A DNA stretch of 64,000 bases from Plantago ovata (taxonomy: Eukaryota > Streptophyta > Magnoliopsida > Lamiales > Plantaginaceae): NCBI GenBank assembly GCA_028274465.1, contig CM051457.1, forward strand, positions 67,678,496 through 67,742,495. The letters are read 5' to 3'. Each line of letters begins with the position of its first letter. The stretch's first letter is position 1. Position numbers and translations under genes: made by a program. Below are positions 45,170 through 56,490 of this stretch, piece by piece. The notes beneath the pieces are model-generated. The model saw only the letters and a list, made by a program, of their open reading frames with translations, did no database searches and was not told where the DNA came from.

Positions 45170-47588
45170 ATGTCTTTAGGAGATGCTCCCTTGCTGAAGC
45201 TGGAAAATTACGAGAAATGGCGAAACAACATGATGTTACATCTTGAGGCCATTAGTGATGAGATGGTCACCGTCATTAATGATGGACCTATCAAGATCAC
45301 CAAGGTTGAAAGGAGTTTCCCTCATAGAACCACTGAAGCTGGAAAGGAAACCATCCAAGGCGAACCTTTAGATACTGTTGTGCCAAAACCAAGAGAGGAA
45401 TGGACTTCTGACGAAGCTAAGAGATTCCGTCTTGATGGCCAAGCAAGAAATATCATCATCAGATCAACTCCGGATACCATACAGTGCAAACTGTGGGGTG
45501 CTAAGACTGCTAAGGAGGCTTGGAAAATGGTTCAAGATCTTTGTGCTGGATCTGACAAGACCAAGGAAAACAAACTTGAAGTACTTAAGATGAAGTTTCA
45601 AAACTTTAAGCAAGGTGCTAACGAGTCACTGGAAGACTTGGACTTCAGATTCACAACTCTTGTTAGTGAAATGGCAGCGCTGGGTGTTGGAAATTTTTAT
45701 TCAGATTCTGAGAAAGTGAAAACTATCATCAGGAGTTTGAATCAAGAATGGATCCATACTCAGAATTTCTATTATAATCAAGGAATGCCTGACATTACAC
45801 CAACTGAGTTGTTCTCTCATCTTGCTACTGTCAATTATGAGACAAAGCAAAGAGAAAATGTGTTTGCTGAAAAATCGCAAAACATTGCTCTTGCTGCAAA
45901 GCCGTCATCTTCTGAAAAGAAGAATGATAAAGAGCCTGCTGATGAAAATGCTTTAGTTGTCAAAAACATGAAGAAATTCATCAGTAAGGAACTTGAAAGG
46001 CGAAAAGCAAAAGAGAAGCTGAAAAAGCATCTTGGTAACAACTACCATAAGTACAAGAATGATACTAGCTCGCTGAACAAGCAAGCTCAGCAAGCTACAT
46101 CATCAGAAGAACCAGCAGTTGGAAATGATCTATGTTTTTACTGCAAAAAGCCTGGACACTTCAAAGCAAATTGCCCCTTGCTGAAAGGCAAATCTGCTGA
46201 AAAGAAGAAGAAGTTCAAAAGAGCTTTCATTGCTGAAGAAAAGAAGAAGCTTCAAGCAAAAATCGATGCATTATGCATTGAGACAAGCTCCGAGGACAGT
46301 GAGGATGAAAGTTCAGACACCGACGATGAGGAAGCCACTCTAGACGTGGAGATTGGCAAAGAAGTGTGTGGAATAGCTATGGAAGCTTATCCAGATGTGT
46401 CGAACTACGAATTCTGCCTCATGGCCGGTCAGGTAAATGATTCTACCTCTGACTCTGATTCAGAAAGTGAAGACGAGATTGACCTTGACAAGATTCAAGG
46501 AGAAATCGAAAGATTTGAGAAAACTCTCAGCAAACAGCAAGAAAACTTCAACTTGCTGAAACTCTGACCAAGCAAACTACTGAAAAGTACGTTTTGCTGA
46601 AGGAAGAGACAGAAGAAAAGGATGCTGAAATAAGGCGTCTTAAGAAGTTGATTGCTGAGGCTGCAGAGAAAAATTCTCAAATGGCGTTAGAATTAGAAGA
46701 GTATCAGTCCTCAATTCTAAAGTTACTTGCTGAAATCCAAGAAATGAAAAAGATGAAAATCAATTTCAAATCTTATGTGGAAGCGAGTAATACGCTGACT
46801 GAACTAAACTCTTATTTGAGAGATCCATCTCAGAAAGAAGGTTTAGGAGCAACGTGTGAAGGTGATAACGTAGAAATCTTGAGAAAAGATAAATCACCTA
46901 TCTCCTTTGTACGTGCTACTGATAGTAGTCCACCAGTGATCTATCAGTTTGGTCAAACTAAAGTTGCTGAAACATGCAATCAAGTACCTATGACCATAAA
47001 GCCCGCTGTTGCTGCTCAAAGTAACAAGACTTTAAAAGGAAAACAGGTTGCTGTGAAGCAAACTGGAAAGAAAAAGAATGCCGTGAAGCATTCCGCCAAA
47101 CAAGTTGCTGAAAAGCAAGTTGTTAAGTCTAAAGGCAAGATTACCAAAAGTAATCAGAAGTTCCTTGCTGACAAACCTGAATCAAGTAAGGTTGCTGATG
47201 CTAAAGCTCAGCATTCTCCAAAGAGTGGACTCGGTTTCAAAACCAAGCAAAGTCAACTCTTTCATGAGTATAAGCAAAGTCAGCAAAGATACTTCAAAGA
47301 GATGAAGAAAACCAAGCCTAAGAGTTCTGAAAAGACTCCCAATGCTAGGACTAGAAGGAACCTTGCTAGAAAAGAACTTACTGAAAAGTATGCTCAGCAA
47401 AAAGGTCAACAGAGCAAGACACCACATCAGAAAGTGGATTTGACCAGCACGAGTCAAAAGTCTTTTAGCTCAAAACCTCCTAGTTCCTCAGCAAGTAGAA
47501 AACAAGTCAAAGTTGAAAACTTCAGACTTGGGTTTCCACTGGACGCATTCTTGAACATGTTAATGGACATCCATCAATGGATAATTAA
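45170..47588 (+). pseudogene. gag: SIRE-like gag (frameshifted)
   Basis: Starts MSLGDAPLLKLENYEKW. Frame 45170-46567 has the capsid-type domain (AKEAWKMVQDLC; LEDLDFRFTTLVSEMAALG), CCHC knuckle CFYCKKPGHFKANC (near 46130-46172) and an acidic stretch (SEDSEDESSDTDDEE). A frameshift near 46540 is followed by frame 46594 onward, with a coiled-coil region and a Lys/Gln-rich tail (ARTRRNLARKELTEKYAQQK). A second shift near 47500 leads to the stop at 47586-47588 before pol. The tail is probably nucleic-acid binding, by composition only. Confidence 0.85.
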
Positions 47589-48950
47589 CTTGTTTGCTCT
47601 TGATTGTGCAGACTGCAGCCACGGAGACAAACGATGCAATCTGGCACTTTGATAGTGGTTGTGGAAAGCACATGACGGGCAACAAGAATAACCTTATAAA
47701 CTATAGACGGTGGTCTAAAGGTCCAACAATAAGGTTTGCTGGTGGAGGCTCCGGATCTACAAAAGGCTATGGTGATGTGGAGTTGGGATGTATAACCATT
47801 TCTGGAGTTCTTTATGTCAAAAATCTTAAGTTTAACCTTTTCAGCATGAGTCAATTTGCTGACAAAGGATACTTCATCGAAATTAAAAGTGATGAATGTA
47901 AACTTGTAGATTTTGAGACTAAAAAGGTTATAATGATTGCAAGAAGATCAGGAGGATTGTACACCGTTGATTGGTCTTCAGCAAACGTTGAAAAATGCCA
48001 TGTCTCAGATCATGATTGCCTTGCTGAAAAAGCATGGTTATGGCATAAACGAACAAGTCATCTAAACTTCAAGACGCTGAATAAGCTGTCTAAAAAGGCA
48101 CTTGTAGTTGGATTACCTAGGGTTACTTTTAAGAAGGATGGTGTTTGCAATGCATGTCAGCAAGGAAAGCAAACCAAATCTTCTTTCAAGAACAAGGCAG
48201 TACCGTCAACTACAAAACCTTTACAACTCTTGCACATGGACTTGTTTGAATCTTCTTCAACAAGCTATGCTGGTAAGAAGTATGGTCTAGTCGTGGTAGA
48301 TGACTATTCAAGATTCACTTGGGTAGTATTCATCAAGCACAAATCTGAAACCAAGACTGAAATACCTAACTTGCTGAATAAGCTTGAAGTCATGAAAAAT
48401 GACAAGGTAAGAGTCATAAGGACAGACCATGGTACTGAGTTTGTAAACCAGTACATAACTGAATATTGTACCTCCAAAGGTATTCAACATCAGTTATCCT
48501 CAGTAAGGACACCACAGCAAAATGGTGTTGCTGAACGGAAGAATCGTACCCTGAAGGAAGCCGCAAGAACAATGCTTGCTGACACTGAGATAAGTGAGGC
48601 TTACTGGGTTGAAGCGATTAATACCGCCTGCTATACTCAGAACAGATGTTTGATTACTAAGGAATACAATAAAACTCCTTATGAATTGTTTGTTGGAAGA
48701 CCTCCTAACATCACTCATCTAAGAGTATTTGGTTGCAAGTGTTTCGTTCTTAACAATGGTAGAGAATACCTAAGAACATTTCAACCAAAGGCAGACGAAG
48801 CGATATTTCTTGGCTACTCTTTGCATAGTAAAGCTTACAGAGTTTACAACAAAAGGCACAAAAGATTGAAGAATCTGTGCATGTTGTATTCTACGAAAAG
48901 ACGCAAGGTGTGCCTGCTGAAGAAGAAATATCAGAATGTATGAAAAAGCT
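47585..48950 (+). pseudogene. pol: SIRE-like protease and integrase
   Basis: Protease active-site region is HFDSGCGKHMTG. Integrase zinc finger is WHKRTSHLNF with CNACQQGK; the catalytic core has LLHMDL, RTDHGTEF and NGVAERKNRT (D, D, E all present), then EAINTACYTQNRCL. The frame is open from 47585 to about 48855, where a one-base shift occurs. An acceptor-like run (CTTGTTTGCTCTTGATTGTGCAG) straddles the gag-pol boundary. Confidence 0.9.
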
Positions 48951-50975
48951 AATCATACATGAGCAAAGAACTGAATCTGATGCTAGGCAAATCAAGTCAA
49001 TTGAACTAAATGATGATTCTGACAATGATTCTCCTCCCCGAGTCATGACAAGATAATATAGTTCACGACAAAGAATTTCCAGCAAAAGATGCGGTTGCTC
49101 CGGAAGTTGCTGAAATTACGCAATCTCCAGTGCCTGCTGATGAAATATCTCAACCCAGCAATGCTGAACAAGCAGTTGCTGACGATCAAATCTCAGCAGA
49201 GACACAAATTCCCAGTAGTACTGAACAAGTACATACTGAAGAGTCACATGCTGATGAGCAAACATATCCTGATCCAACAAACAGGAAACCTGTTAATAAA
49301 TGGATTAGAGATCATCCCTCTACGGATATGATTGGCGATATTAATAAACGCCAAGTGACTAGATCCAAAGCTACTCAAGGACTTGCTGAAGAAGCAACTG
49401 TCGTAGAAGTAGAATCTTTATTCTCTTGCTTTGTTTCAGAAATTGAACCTAAAACCATAGAAGAAGCTTTGAAGCATTCTGAATGGATAAAGGCAATGCA
49501 AGAAGAATTGGATCAATTTGAAAGAAACAAAGTCTGGAAACTTGTGCCACTTGCTGAAAATAAGAAAGCTATTGGTACAAAGTGGGTGTTCAGAAACAAG
49601 CTGAGCGAGTCTGGTGAAGTAACAAGAAACAAAGCACGCTTAGTTGCTCAAGGTTACTGTCAGACTGAAGGATTGGACTATGATGAGTCTTACGCTCCAG
49701 TTGCAAGATTGGATGCAATTAGGCTTTTCTTGGCCTTTGCTGCTCACAATGACTTCATTGTTTACCAAATGGATGTTAAGAGTGCATTCTTAAATGGTGA
49801 ACTTGCTGAAGAAGTCTACCTAGAACAACCCCCTGGCTTTGAACTTCCCTCAGAAACCAAGATGGTATATAAGCTTCAGAAAGCTGTATATGGTCTAAAG
49901 CAAGCACCAAGAGCATGGTATGATACCTTAGCTAAGTTCTTGCTGGAAAATGGTTTCAAGAAAGGTGAAGTTGACAAAACTCTTTTTACCATGAACCATG
50001 ATGGTAAATTAATCTTAGTTCAAATTTATGTGGATGACATAATTTTTGGATCTAAGGACAAGCAACTTTGTGATGATTTTGCCAAACTCATGACAAATAA
50101 GTTTGAAATGAGTATGATGGGAAAATTGAATTATTTCCTAGGGTTGCAAGTCAAGCAACTCAAAGATGGAATATTCATAAATCAAGCAAAGTATGCGAAA
50201 GAAATGCTCATAAAGTTTAGGATCAAAGAGGATGAAAAACCTGAAAAGATCCCTATGAGTGTTGGTACCAAATTGGGCTATACTAAAGAGGACAAAAGTG
50301 TTGAAGAACACAAGTATAGGAAGCTCATTGGTTCCTTGTTGTATTTAACAGCAAGTAGACCTGACATTCAGTATGCTGTTTGTGTGTGTGCAAGATTCCA
50401 ATCGGATCCAAGAGAATCACACTACAAAAGGCAATTAAAATACTGAAATATGTTAAAGGTACAGTCAATGTTGGATTATGGTATCCAAAAGATTCTGGAC
50501 TTGAATTGGTTGGCTATTCTGATGCTGATCATGGTGGATCAACTCTTGATAGAAAAAGTACCTCTGGAACTTGTCAGTTTTTGGGTACTAGATTAATATC
50601 ATGGTTCAGCAAGAAGCAAACGTGTGTCGCCAATTCATCTACAAATCTGAATACATTGCAGCTGGTTGTTGCACAGCTCAAATCCTATGGATTCAGCAAC
50701 AATTAAGAGATTATGGTATTTCTGCAAAGAAAACACCAATCTTTTGTGATAATACAAGTGCTATTGCAATTACGCAAAATCCTAAGTTTCACTCTAGGAC
50801 CAAGCACATTGATATTAGACATCATTTCATTAGAGATCATGTGGAAAAAGGTGATATTGAGGTTGTGAAAGTAGGTACTGAAGATCAGCTTGCTGACATC
50901 TTTACCAAGCCCCTACCGGATAATAGGTTCGCAATGCTAAGGTATAACCTTGGATTGATTGAACTACCTCAATAA
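48951..50975 (+). pseudogene. pol: SIRE-like reverse transcriptase and RNase H
   Basis: Frame 49130-50446 contains [48 protein letters not shown] and the catalytic [12 protein letters not shown]. After a shift near 50430 the RNase H follows (STLDRKSTSGTCQFLG); a second shift near 50640 leads to YIAAGCCTAQILW, FCDNTSAIAITQNPKFHSRT and the end at 50975. The RT catalytic residues are intact. The N-terminal 180 bases link to integrase and are degenerate. Confidence 0.9.
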
Positions 50976-50993
50976 AGGATACACTTGGCAGAA

Positions 50994-51355
50994 TGCTGAA
51001 ACAGGTATTCAGCAAGCCAAAGTATTCCTGTCCAAAAGACCAAGTCACTGATTTCTTCTAAGAAATGATAAGTCACAACATGATTGCTGAAACAGGCATT
51101 CAACAAGTAATTCCTTCAAAACAGGTATTTGTTAGGAAACTTGATCACTTGCTGAGACAGGAACTCAGTAAGTGAAAGAACTAAGGATTGCTGAGACGGG
51201 TACTTAGACAATCAAAAGATACTGAAACAGGTATTCAAGTATCAAAGGAATTTTCTGAACGGGAATTCAGAAAAAGAGCAAAATCTCATCTCTCAGATTT
51301 TACCAAAGGATGTCTCAAATTGCAAAAAGAATTTACTGATACGGGAAATCAGAAA
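50994..51355 (+). repeat. Stem-loop array after pol
   Basis: Units: 50994-51014 (7-bp perfect stem, loop ACAGGTA), 51084-51106, 51146-51174 (11-bp stem with one G-T pair), 51186-51213, 51218-51243, 51251-51274 (9-bp perfect stem) and 51331-51355. Core CTGA(A/G)-ACAGG/ACGGG-(T/C)TCAG; flanking stem bases differ per unit but pair. Same array in the minus copy at 5067-5551. Confidence 0.8.
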
Positions 51356-51876
51356 TATCTTTTAAACTTAGAAATTATGAGATATCTAAGTAAGGGGGAA
51401 CTTTCAGCAAGAATCTAGATTGTTAATTCAAACTCGCTGAAAAGATTCTTGTCTATTTCAGCAAGCAATCTATCCCTTATTACTCGGTAAAATCAATTTG
51501 TGACGTTAAGCTGGCACAGATAAACTCGCAATAAATCATGACATGAAATTCAATCGTGGCCATTGATTAAAAGGAGTTATTAATCTAACGGCTAACAAAA
51601 CAAAGAGAGAGAGTGCTCTGACGGTTTTAGTTAGTGGGCCACTACGCATTCAATGCAAAGGCTCCACTATCTCCAGTGTTTCTCTGTTTTACCCTTGCTG
51701 AGAACTCAAATCGATTGAGTTTCTCACACACCAGAGACACTATAAAGAAGGAGTTAGAGAAATGACAAAATTCTTTAACTCACATTCCTTTCTCTGCAAT
51801 TTCTAGCCTGAAACTACTGTACCTCCGGTCAAAAAGCAAACTATCTTTTTCGTACAATTTCTTGCTCTATAAAGAA
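51356..51876 (+). other. Non-coding spacer before SIRE 3' ORF
   Basis: Matches 4527-5066 in the minus copy in part. No ORF, RNA gene or element seen. Confidence 0.5.
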
Positions 51877-52419
51877 ATGGCTCCCAAGAGACAGTCATCT
51901 AAGTCCTCAAAATCGTCAAAGGTTGACAGTGCTGAAACACGCATTGCTCCGGTGACTGCTCCGTGACTTCTCTGACCCAACACACAGCGAAAGTTGTGTT
52001 GAAAAACGACCGAATCACTGAAAACCTATGCCTCCGTCATATCTTGACACTGCAAAGTGTGAGATGTTGATGCAATGGGGAGGATTTGCAAAAGAAAGTA
52101 CATTAGGTACTTTATGAACAAGAACTGTATGACCAAAATGAAGAGGCGCTTGAGTTCATCAAGCAGCAAGGCCTCATGAACTTTATTCTGCTCGCACTAA
52201 GCAAGTGAGCATGATTGATACTATGGAGTTCTAAACAATGCAGCAGAAATCCAGTCCCTTACAGACAGTAATGGAGTCACTGAAAAAGTGATCCTTACTT
52301 ATGTTCAGAACACGCAAATCGTCCTGAATGGACTGATTTAGCGGAGATTTTTCAGATTCCCCAATGGAAACTGAAGACGACGTCCACGCAACTGACGAAG
52401 AAGAATTGAAGCTTTCTAC
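51877..52419 (+). pseudogene. SIRE-like 3' ORF start (env-like position), degenerate
   Basis: ATG at 51877 (MAPKRQSSKSSKSSK) with a Ser/Lys-rich start and a stop at about 51964. Broken homology to 4408-3950 of the minus copy continues (TYVQNTQIV, QWGGFAK-like pieces) to the N gap. No function can be given. Confidence 0.5.
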
Positions 52420-52519
52420 NNNNNNNNNNNNNNNNNNNNNNNNNNNNNNNNNNNNNNNNNNNNNNNNNNNNNNNNNNNNNNNNNNNNNNNNNNNNNNNNN
52501 NNNNNNNNNNNNNNNNNNN
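52420..52519. other. Assembly gap (100 N)
   Basis: Exactly 100 N. SIRE-like sequence runs plus on the left and minus on the right, so the true content and length are unknown. Confidence 0.99.
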
Positions 52520-52883
52520 TCTTGTTTAGTATAGTCCAATTTGGTACCAACGCTCATGGGGATCTTTTCGGGTTTTTCTTCCTCTTTGATCCTGAACTTT
52601 ATGAACATTTCCTTTGCATACTTTGCTTGATTTATGAATATTCCATCTCTGAGTTGCTTGACTTGCAATCCTAGGACATAATTATATTTGCCCATCATAC
52701 TCATTTCAAACTTGTTTGTCATGAGTTTGGCGAAATCATCACAAAGTTGCTTGTCCTTAGATCCAGATATTATGTCATCCAGCAAGAACTTAGCTAAGGT
52801 ATCATACCAAGCTCTTGGTGCTTGCTTTAGACCATATACAGATTTCTGAAGCTTTTATACCATCTTGGTTTCTGAGGGAAGTT
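52520..52883 (-). pseudogene. pol: SIRE-like RT fragment, minus strand
   Basis: Minus-strand residues [22 protein letters not shown] and [21 protein letters not shown] deletion has joined KFLL to DDII, removing about 28 residues including the YV of the YVDD catalytic motif. Cut at 52883 by the Athila-like LTR. Confidence 0.85.
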
Positions 52884-54193
52884 TGACGAATGTGTATTTT
52901 ACACTTTCATTTGAGCCTTTTTCACCTATTTTAGCTATCCTCTATGATAATTTAGCTATATTTTAGTGCATTTTATTAGAATAGTGTCACGTTTCCCTTT
53001 AGTTTTTATTGTACAGGTTTTGGTTGAAAAACGAGGATTTCAGGGCAATTATATTGAAGTTAACAAGGAATTGGTGTTCCAGAAGCCTATTTGGAGTATC
53101 TGAAGGTTTCCGGATAGGATTTGGAGTCTAGGGGTCGAATCTGGAGGTTAGAAGGCCACTAGAAGTCAGAAACCGAGTCCGAAAAGGGGAAGAAATCCAA
53201 AAACGCGTCGAAAACGCGGAAATCCCAGAATTTTACTCCCAGGCGAATCGACCAGGACGTGGGGCGAATCGCCCCACACCAGGCGAATCGCCCGGTGTGT
53301 GGGGCCCTTCGCCCCACACAAATTCGAAGGCTATATATAGTTGCTCAGTTTTTCTCCGAAATTCATACTTTTCCAGACCTATTCTCTCACCTTTCTCTGT
53401 AGTTTTAGGTAGGAACTTCCTAGAGCCTGTTCTGGGGGTTCGTAGCTTAGGAGATACTTTTTCATAGCAGTTTGGAGCTTGTAAGATCACGATTCTTCGG
53501 AGACTGACACCTTCGGTAACATTGTATCTTACAGTTTTTCTACTTATTTTTATATATCATTCAACATGTTTTCTTCTATGATTTCTGTTGATTGCATGAC
53601 AACTATGAGTAGCTAAACTTATCGTTGGTGGTAGTATGTAAATTCTTAGCAAAGGGTTGATAATCATGCTAATGGCTATATCGCGCATTATACTCCGTGT
53701 TATTGCTTTATTTCGTTGATCACGCGCAACCTATATCTTCGTATGTTGATTAATTATTATGCACAATTGGACCCTAGTCGACCTATGCATATTTATATCT
53801 TCGTAGTGTTGAATAATTACGGAACACAATTGGACAATAGTGTTTGACCTGTCAGTATCTATATCTTCGTAGTGTTTAATAATTACAACAGGACAATTGA
53901 TTGATCAAAGATCTCCATGCAAAACCGAGGAATTTACGCATGATTATTAACCCGTTATGCATTGAAGGACCATACTATCACCAATCTCCATTATCTGTTA
54001 GAAAAACCTTTGCTATTCCGTCTGCTGTTTTTATATTCTAAATTAGATTTGATAAAGTTAGTTATAGTCCTTAGAGAACGACACTCGAGGTCATTCTACT
54101 GCTACACTACGGTTTTCGTTGTAGTCGTGAATTGCCTTTGGCTAAATAACAAATTTATTTGATTAATTGAGTCTGACGAACTCCGTTGCATCA
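52884..54193 (+). repeat. 5' LTR of non-autonomous Athila (1310 bp)
   Basis: TGACGAATGTG to TTGCATCA. TATA box 53331-53340; GC palindromes between 53241 and 53315, including the perfect GGGGCGAATCGCCCC at 53261-53275. Downstream, three repeats of TATATCTTCGTA(T/G)TG start near 53731, 53793 and 53859. Confidence 0.95.
53241..53340 (+). promoter_or_regulatory. LTR core promoter: GC palindromes and TATA box
   Basis: Three to four GC-rich inverted repeats (53241, 53261-53275, 53279-53295, 53301-53315), then CTATATATAG at 53331-53340. Same architecture in every Athila LTR of the window. Confidence 0.65.
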
Positions 54194-54196
54194 AAT

Positions 54197-54214
54197 TGGC
54201 GCCGTTGTCGGGGA
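54197..54214 (+). other. Primer binding site, tRNA-Asp type
   Basis: TGGCGCCGTTGTCGGGGA, one base off the site at 26229-26246, three bases after the LTR end. Confidence 0.9.
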
Positions 54215-54338
54215 CTATACTCCTTTTTTCTGTTTAATTTCTTTATATTTTCAGCATTCAATTCCTAATTCTATTAGTTTTAGTTTTCCTTTTTAATCTC
54301 TCTCTGATACTGCTTTCCTAGTCTGTTACAGATAGTGT

Positions 54339-55602
54339 ATGCCACATACACGATCTAAAGGAACACCGCTTGCTGATTCAATTGCTGAGATCGACAGAGT
54401 CTACCACCAAAGAAGGCGACTACTTCAAAGGCGTGCACTAGAGGAAATAGAGGATACCGATTTCTCTGAATCTCTACACAGTCTTTTCAAGGAAATCGAC
54501 GGAATTGCAGAAGCTAGACCACTGAAAGCATGGGTTCAACCCACCACGGATCTATGAGGGGACCGGCGATTATTCTTTCGTCTGCAACTCGAGATCTGGA
54601 AATCAAGAACCACGCGTTCCAACAACTTCCGAGGTTCTATGGATTAGCAAGGGAAGATGTGATGGGGTACTTACACAATATCGATGATTTCGTCAACCAA
54701 CTCCCACGACCCGGAGCTGAAATAACAACAGATGAGTTGCGGATGAAGGTTTTTGCTAAGGGGCTTGGCGACAGAGCCAAGTCATGGTTGAGTTCTCTAC
54801 CAGCAGGCTCGCTGGACACTTGGGAGAAGATTTTTTCAGCTTTCATGGAAAAATACTTCCCTCACACCTTGACTACGGCGCTAAAGGCGCAAATCACTGG
54901 ATTCAAGTAGGACTATGATGAGACCATCTACACCGCAGGTTCCAAGATCTCACGAACAAGTGCTCTCACCATGGTTTTGAATTTTCTGACCTAGTCCAAC
55001 ACTTCTACAATGGACTAACCTTCGAGAACCAACAAGTGGTGGATTTCCAATGCCGAGGCAATATTTGGGAGGAAACCGCAGAAGCCGTCTGGGCAGTTTT
55101 CGAAAGGCTTGCTAAGGGTTCGCAGTTCAAGGACCCAAGAGCGATGGTTAGGAGACGTGGACCTGAAGCTCCACCGACTCAAGAAGCCCCTATGTATAGG
55201 GGGAATGGGGATCAATTCGAGTGCTTTACCAACGAATTGAAGCAAGTCCTCAAGAGCGCCACTGGAACAACTGTTTAGAACGAAGTATGCCGAATATGCA
55301 AGAACTATGGGCATGGGGCTCATATTTGTAGATCGGAGCTTGCATATGATGATGGCAACTGGGCTCAAGGAGGCGAAGAGGAGGCCTTTGCTACGGAGTT
55401 TGGTACTCAAGAAGCTAGCTACGGACAAGATAGTAGGAATCCTCAAGGTGGATTTTGGAGAAGAGGGTTCCGAAACAATCAAGGATATGCACCGGCTAGC
55501 CAAACTTATGGACCTAACCAAGACCGTAGTAGGCTTAACTATGGTAATGACCACTGCAAAAACCCCACTCCGAAAGAGCCACCGAAGTCGAAGTCGGCTT
55601 AA
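54339..55602 (+). pseudogene. gag: gag of non-autonomous Athila (broken)
   Basis: Starts MPHTRSKGTPLADSIAEIDR. A shift near 54545 leads to frame 54530-54910 with the capsid core (REDVMGYLHNIDDFVNQL, DELRMKVFAKGLGDRAKSWL, GSLDTWEKIFSAFMEKYF). A stop at 54908 and further shifts precede the nucleocapsid part with a CCHC knuckle CRICKNYGHGAHIC (near 55289-55330) and a Gly/Asn/Arg-rich tail ending near 55602. The capsid core is of the general plant gypsy type but distinct from the gag at 24867-25997. The matching minus-strand gag at 1-915 shows this is an established family. Confidence 0.85.
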
Positions 55603-55605
55603 CTA

Positions 55606-56490
55606 ATGGAGAACTTGCAAAAGATGGTTGATCACACCCAAAGTTTTCTCAAACGTTATGAAGAAGATTCTGAGAAGACTAGGGCAAGGCTTGACAGGTT
55701 GGAAGAGAGCACTAGGCTTGCCCATCAAAAGATGCAAGAATTGATCGACCGAGGAGCAAGTAGGGAACAAGGCAAACTGCCTAGCAACACTGAGAAGTCG
55801 AATTCCATTACATTGGCTGGTGATCTACCTGACGAAATCACCATCAAGAAGGTTGCTAAGTGCGAGTGTTGCAAGAAGGAAGTACTCCCACATGCTAAGG
55901 AAGAAGAGAAGGACCTTGGTTCTGACGAGAGTGATGAGGAGCAAGAGGATCCCGAGCCACTCCCTAAAAGTTTCGATGTTAAGGTCGGGATTGGTGAGCT
56001 TGAAGATGTCCCTGCCACACTAGACACGGGATCCTACTCTAACGTGCTCCCTTTGAATGTGTTTGAGAAAAGTAGCCTTGGAAAACTATCTGAGCATAGG
56101 GCTATTGTGCAACTGGCGGATGGATCCTTTGTGAGACCCGAAGGCGTTGTGAAAAATGTGTTGGTCAAGATTGGTGAAGTTTCTGTATACACAAATTTTG
56201 TAGTTATGTCGGCGTCTGCACCTGGGACGGGGGATGTCATTCTCTTGGGACGAACGTTCTTGACTAAGCTACGCTCCGTGATGGACATCTACCAAAGAAC
56301 TTGCACTATTGAAGTGGATGGCAAGCAACATGTGTTGCAAGCCATATCTGATCCACCTGATCCGCCTGCTAATTCTTACACTACTCACTACTGTGGTCTT
56401 GCAGCCTATGTTCTTTCTTATTCACAGGTTCGTGGCATGAAGAGGAGACCAATGAAGGGGAAGTCTAGTACCCGCAAAAAGAAGAGCTAG
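55606..56490 (+). CDS. Retropepsin-type protease ORF, intact (294 aa)
   Basis: Residues 1-60 are a predicted coiled coil (QSFLKRYEEDSEKTRARLDR). At 84-94 there is a small cysteine motif (CECCKKE), then an acidic stretch. The aspartic protease domain is about 125-235: VPATLDTGSYSNVLPLNVFE (DTG active site near 142), QLADGSFVRPEGVVKNVLVK and VILLGRTFL. It ends with a basic tail KGKSSTRKKKS and a stop, so it never joins an RT. The clearest uninterrupted retroelement frame in this element. It could mature gag; activity is inferred from the active site only. Confidence 0.85.
   Translation: MENLQKMVDHTQSFLKRYEEDSEKTRARLDRLEESTRLAHQKMQELIDRGASREQGKLPSNTEKSNSITLAGDLPDEITIKKVAKCECCKKEVLPHAKEEEKDLGSDESDEEQEDPEPLPKSFDVKVGIGELEDVPATLDTGSYSNVLPLNVFEKSSLGKLSEHRAIVQLADGSFVRPEGVVKNVLVKIGEVSVYTNFVVMSASAPGTGDVILLGRTFLTKLRSVMDIYQRTCTIEVDGKQHVLQAISDPPDPPANSYTTHYCGLAAYVLSYSQVRGMKRRPMKGKSSTRKKKS

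Larger units (their letters stand above)
43370..52419 (+). mobile_element. SIRE-like Ty1/copia element, plus strand, 3' end lost at gap
   Basis: Full 5' LTR, tRNA-Met primer site, gag, protease-integrase, RT-RNase H, hairpin array and the start of the 3' ORF. The 3' LTR is not seen, because the sequence ends at 100 N. Inserted into Athila gag at 43370. Several frameshifts (near 46540, 47500, 48855, 50430, 50640) make it defective, though it is better preserved than the minus-strand copies. Confidence 0.9.

Noticed and set aside
50994..51355. CRISPR-like array
   Set aside because: Units are stem-loops of varying sequence with irregular spacing in a plant retrotransposon; no identical repeats or cas genes.
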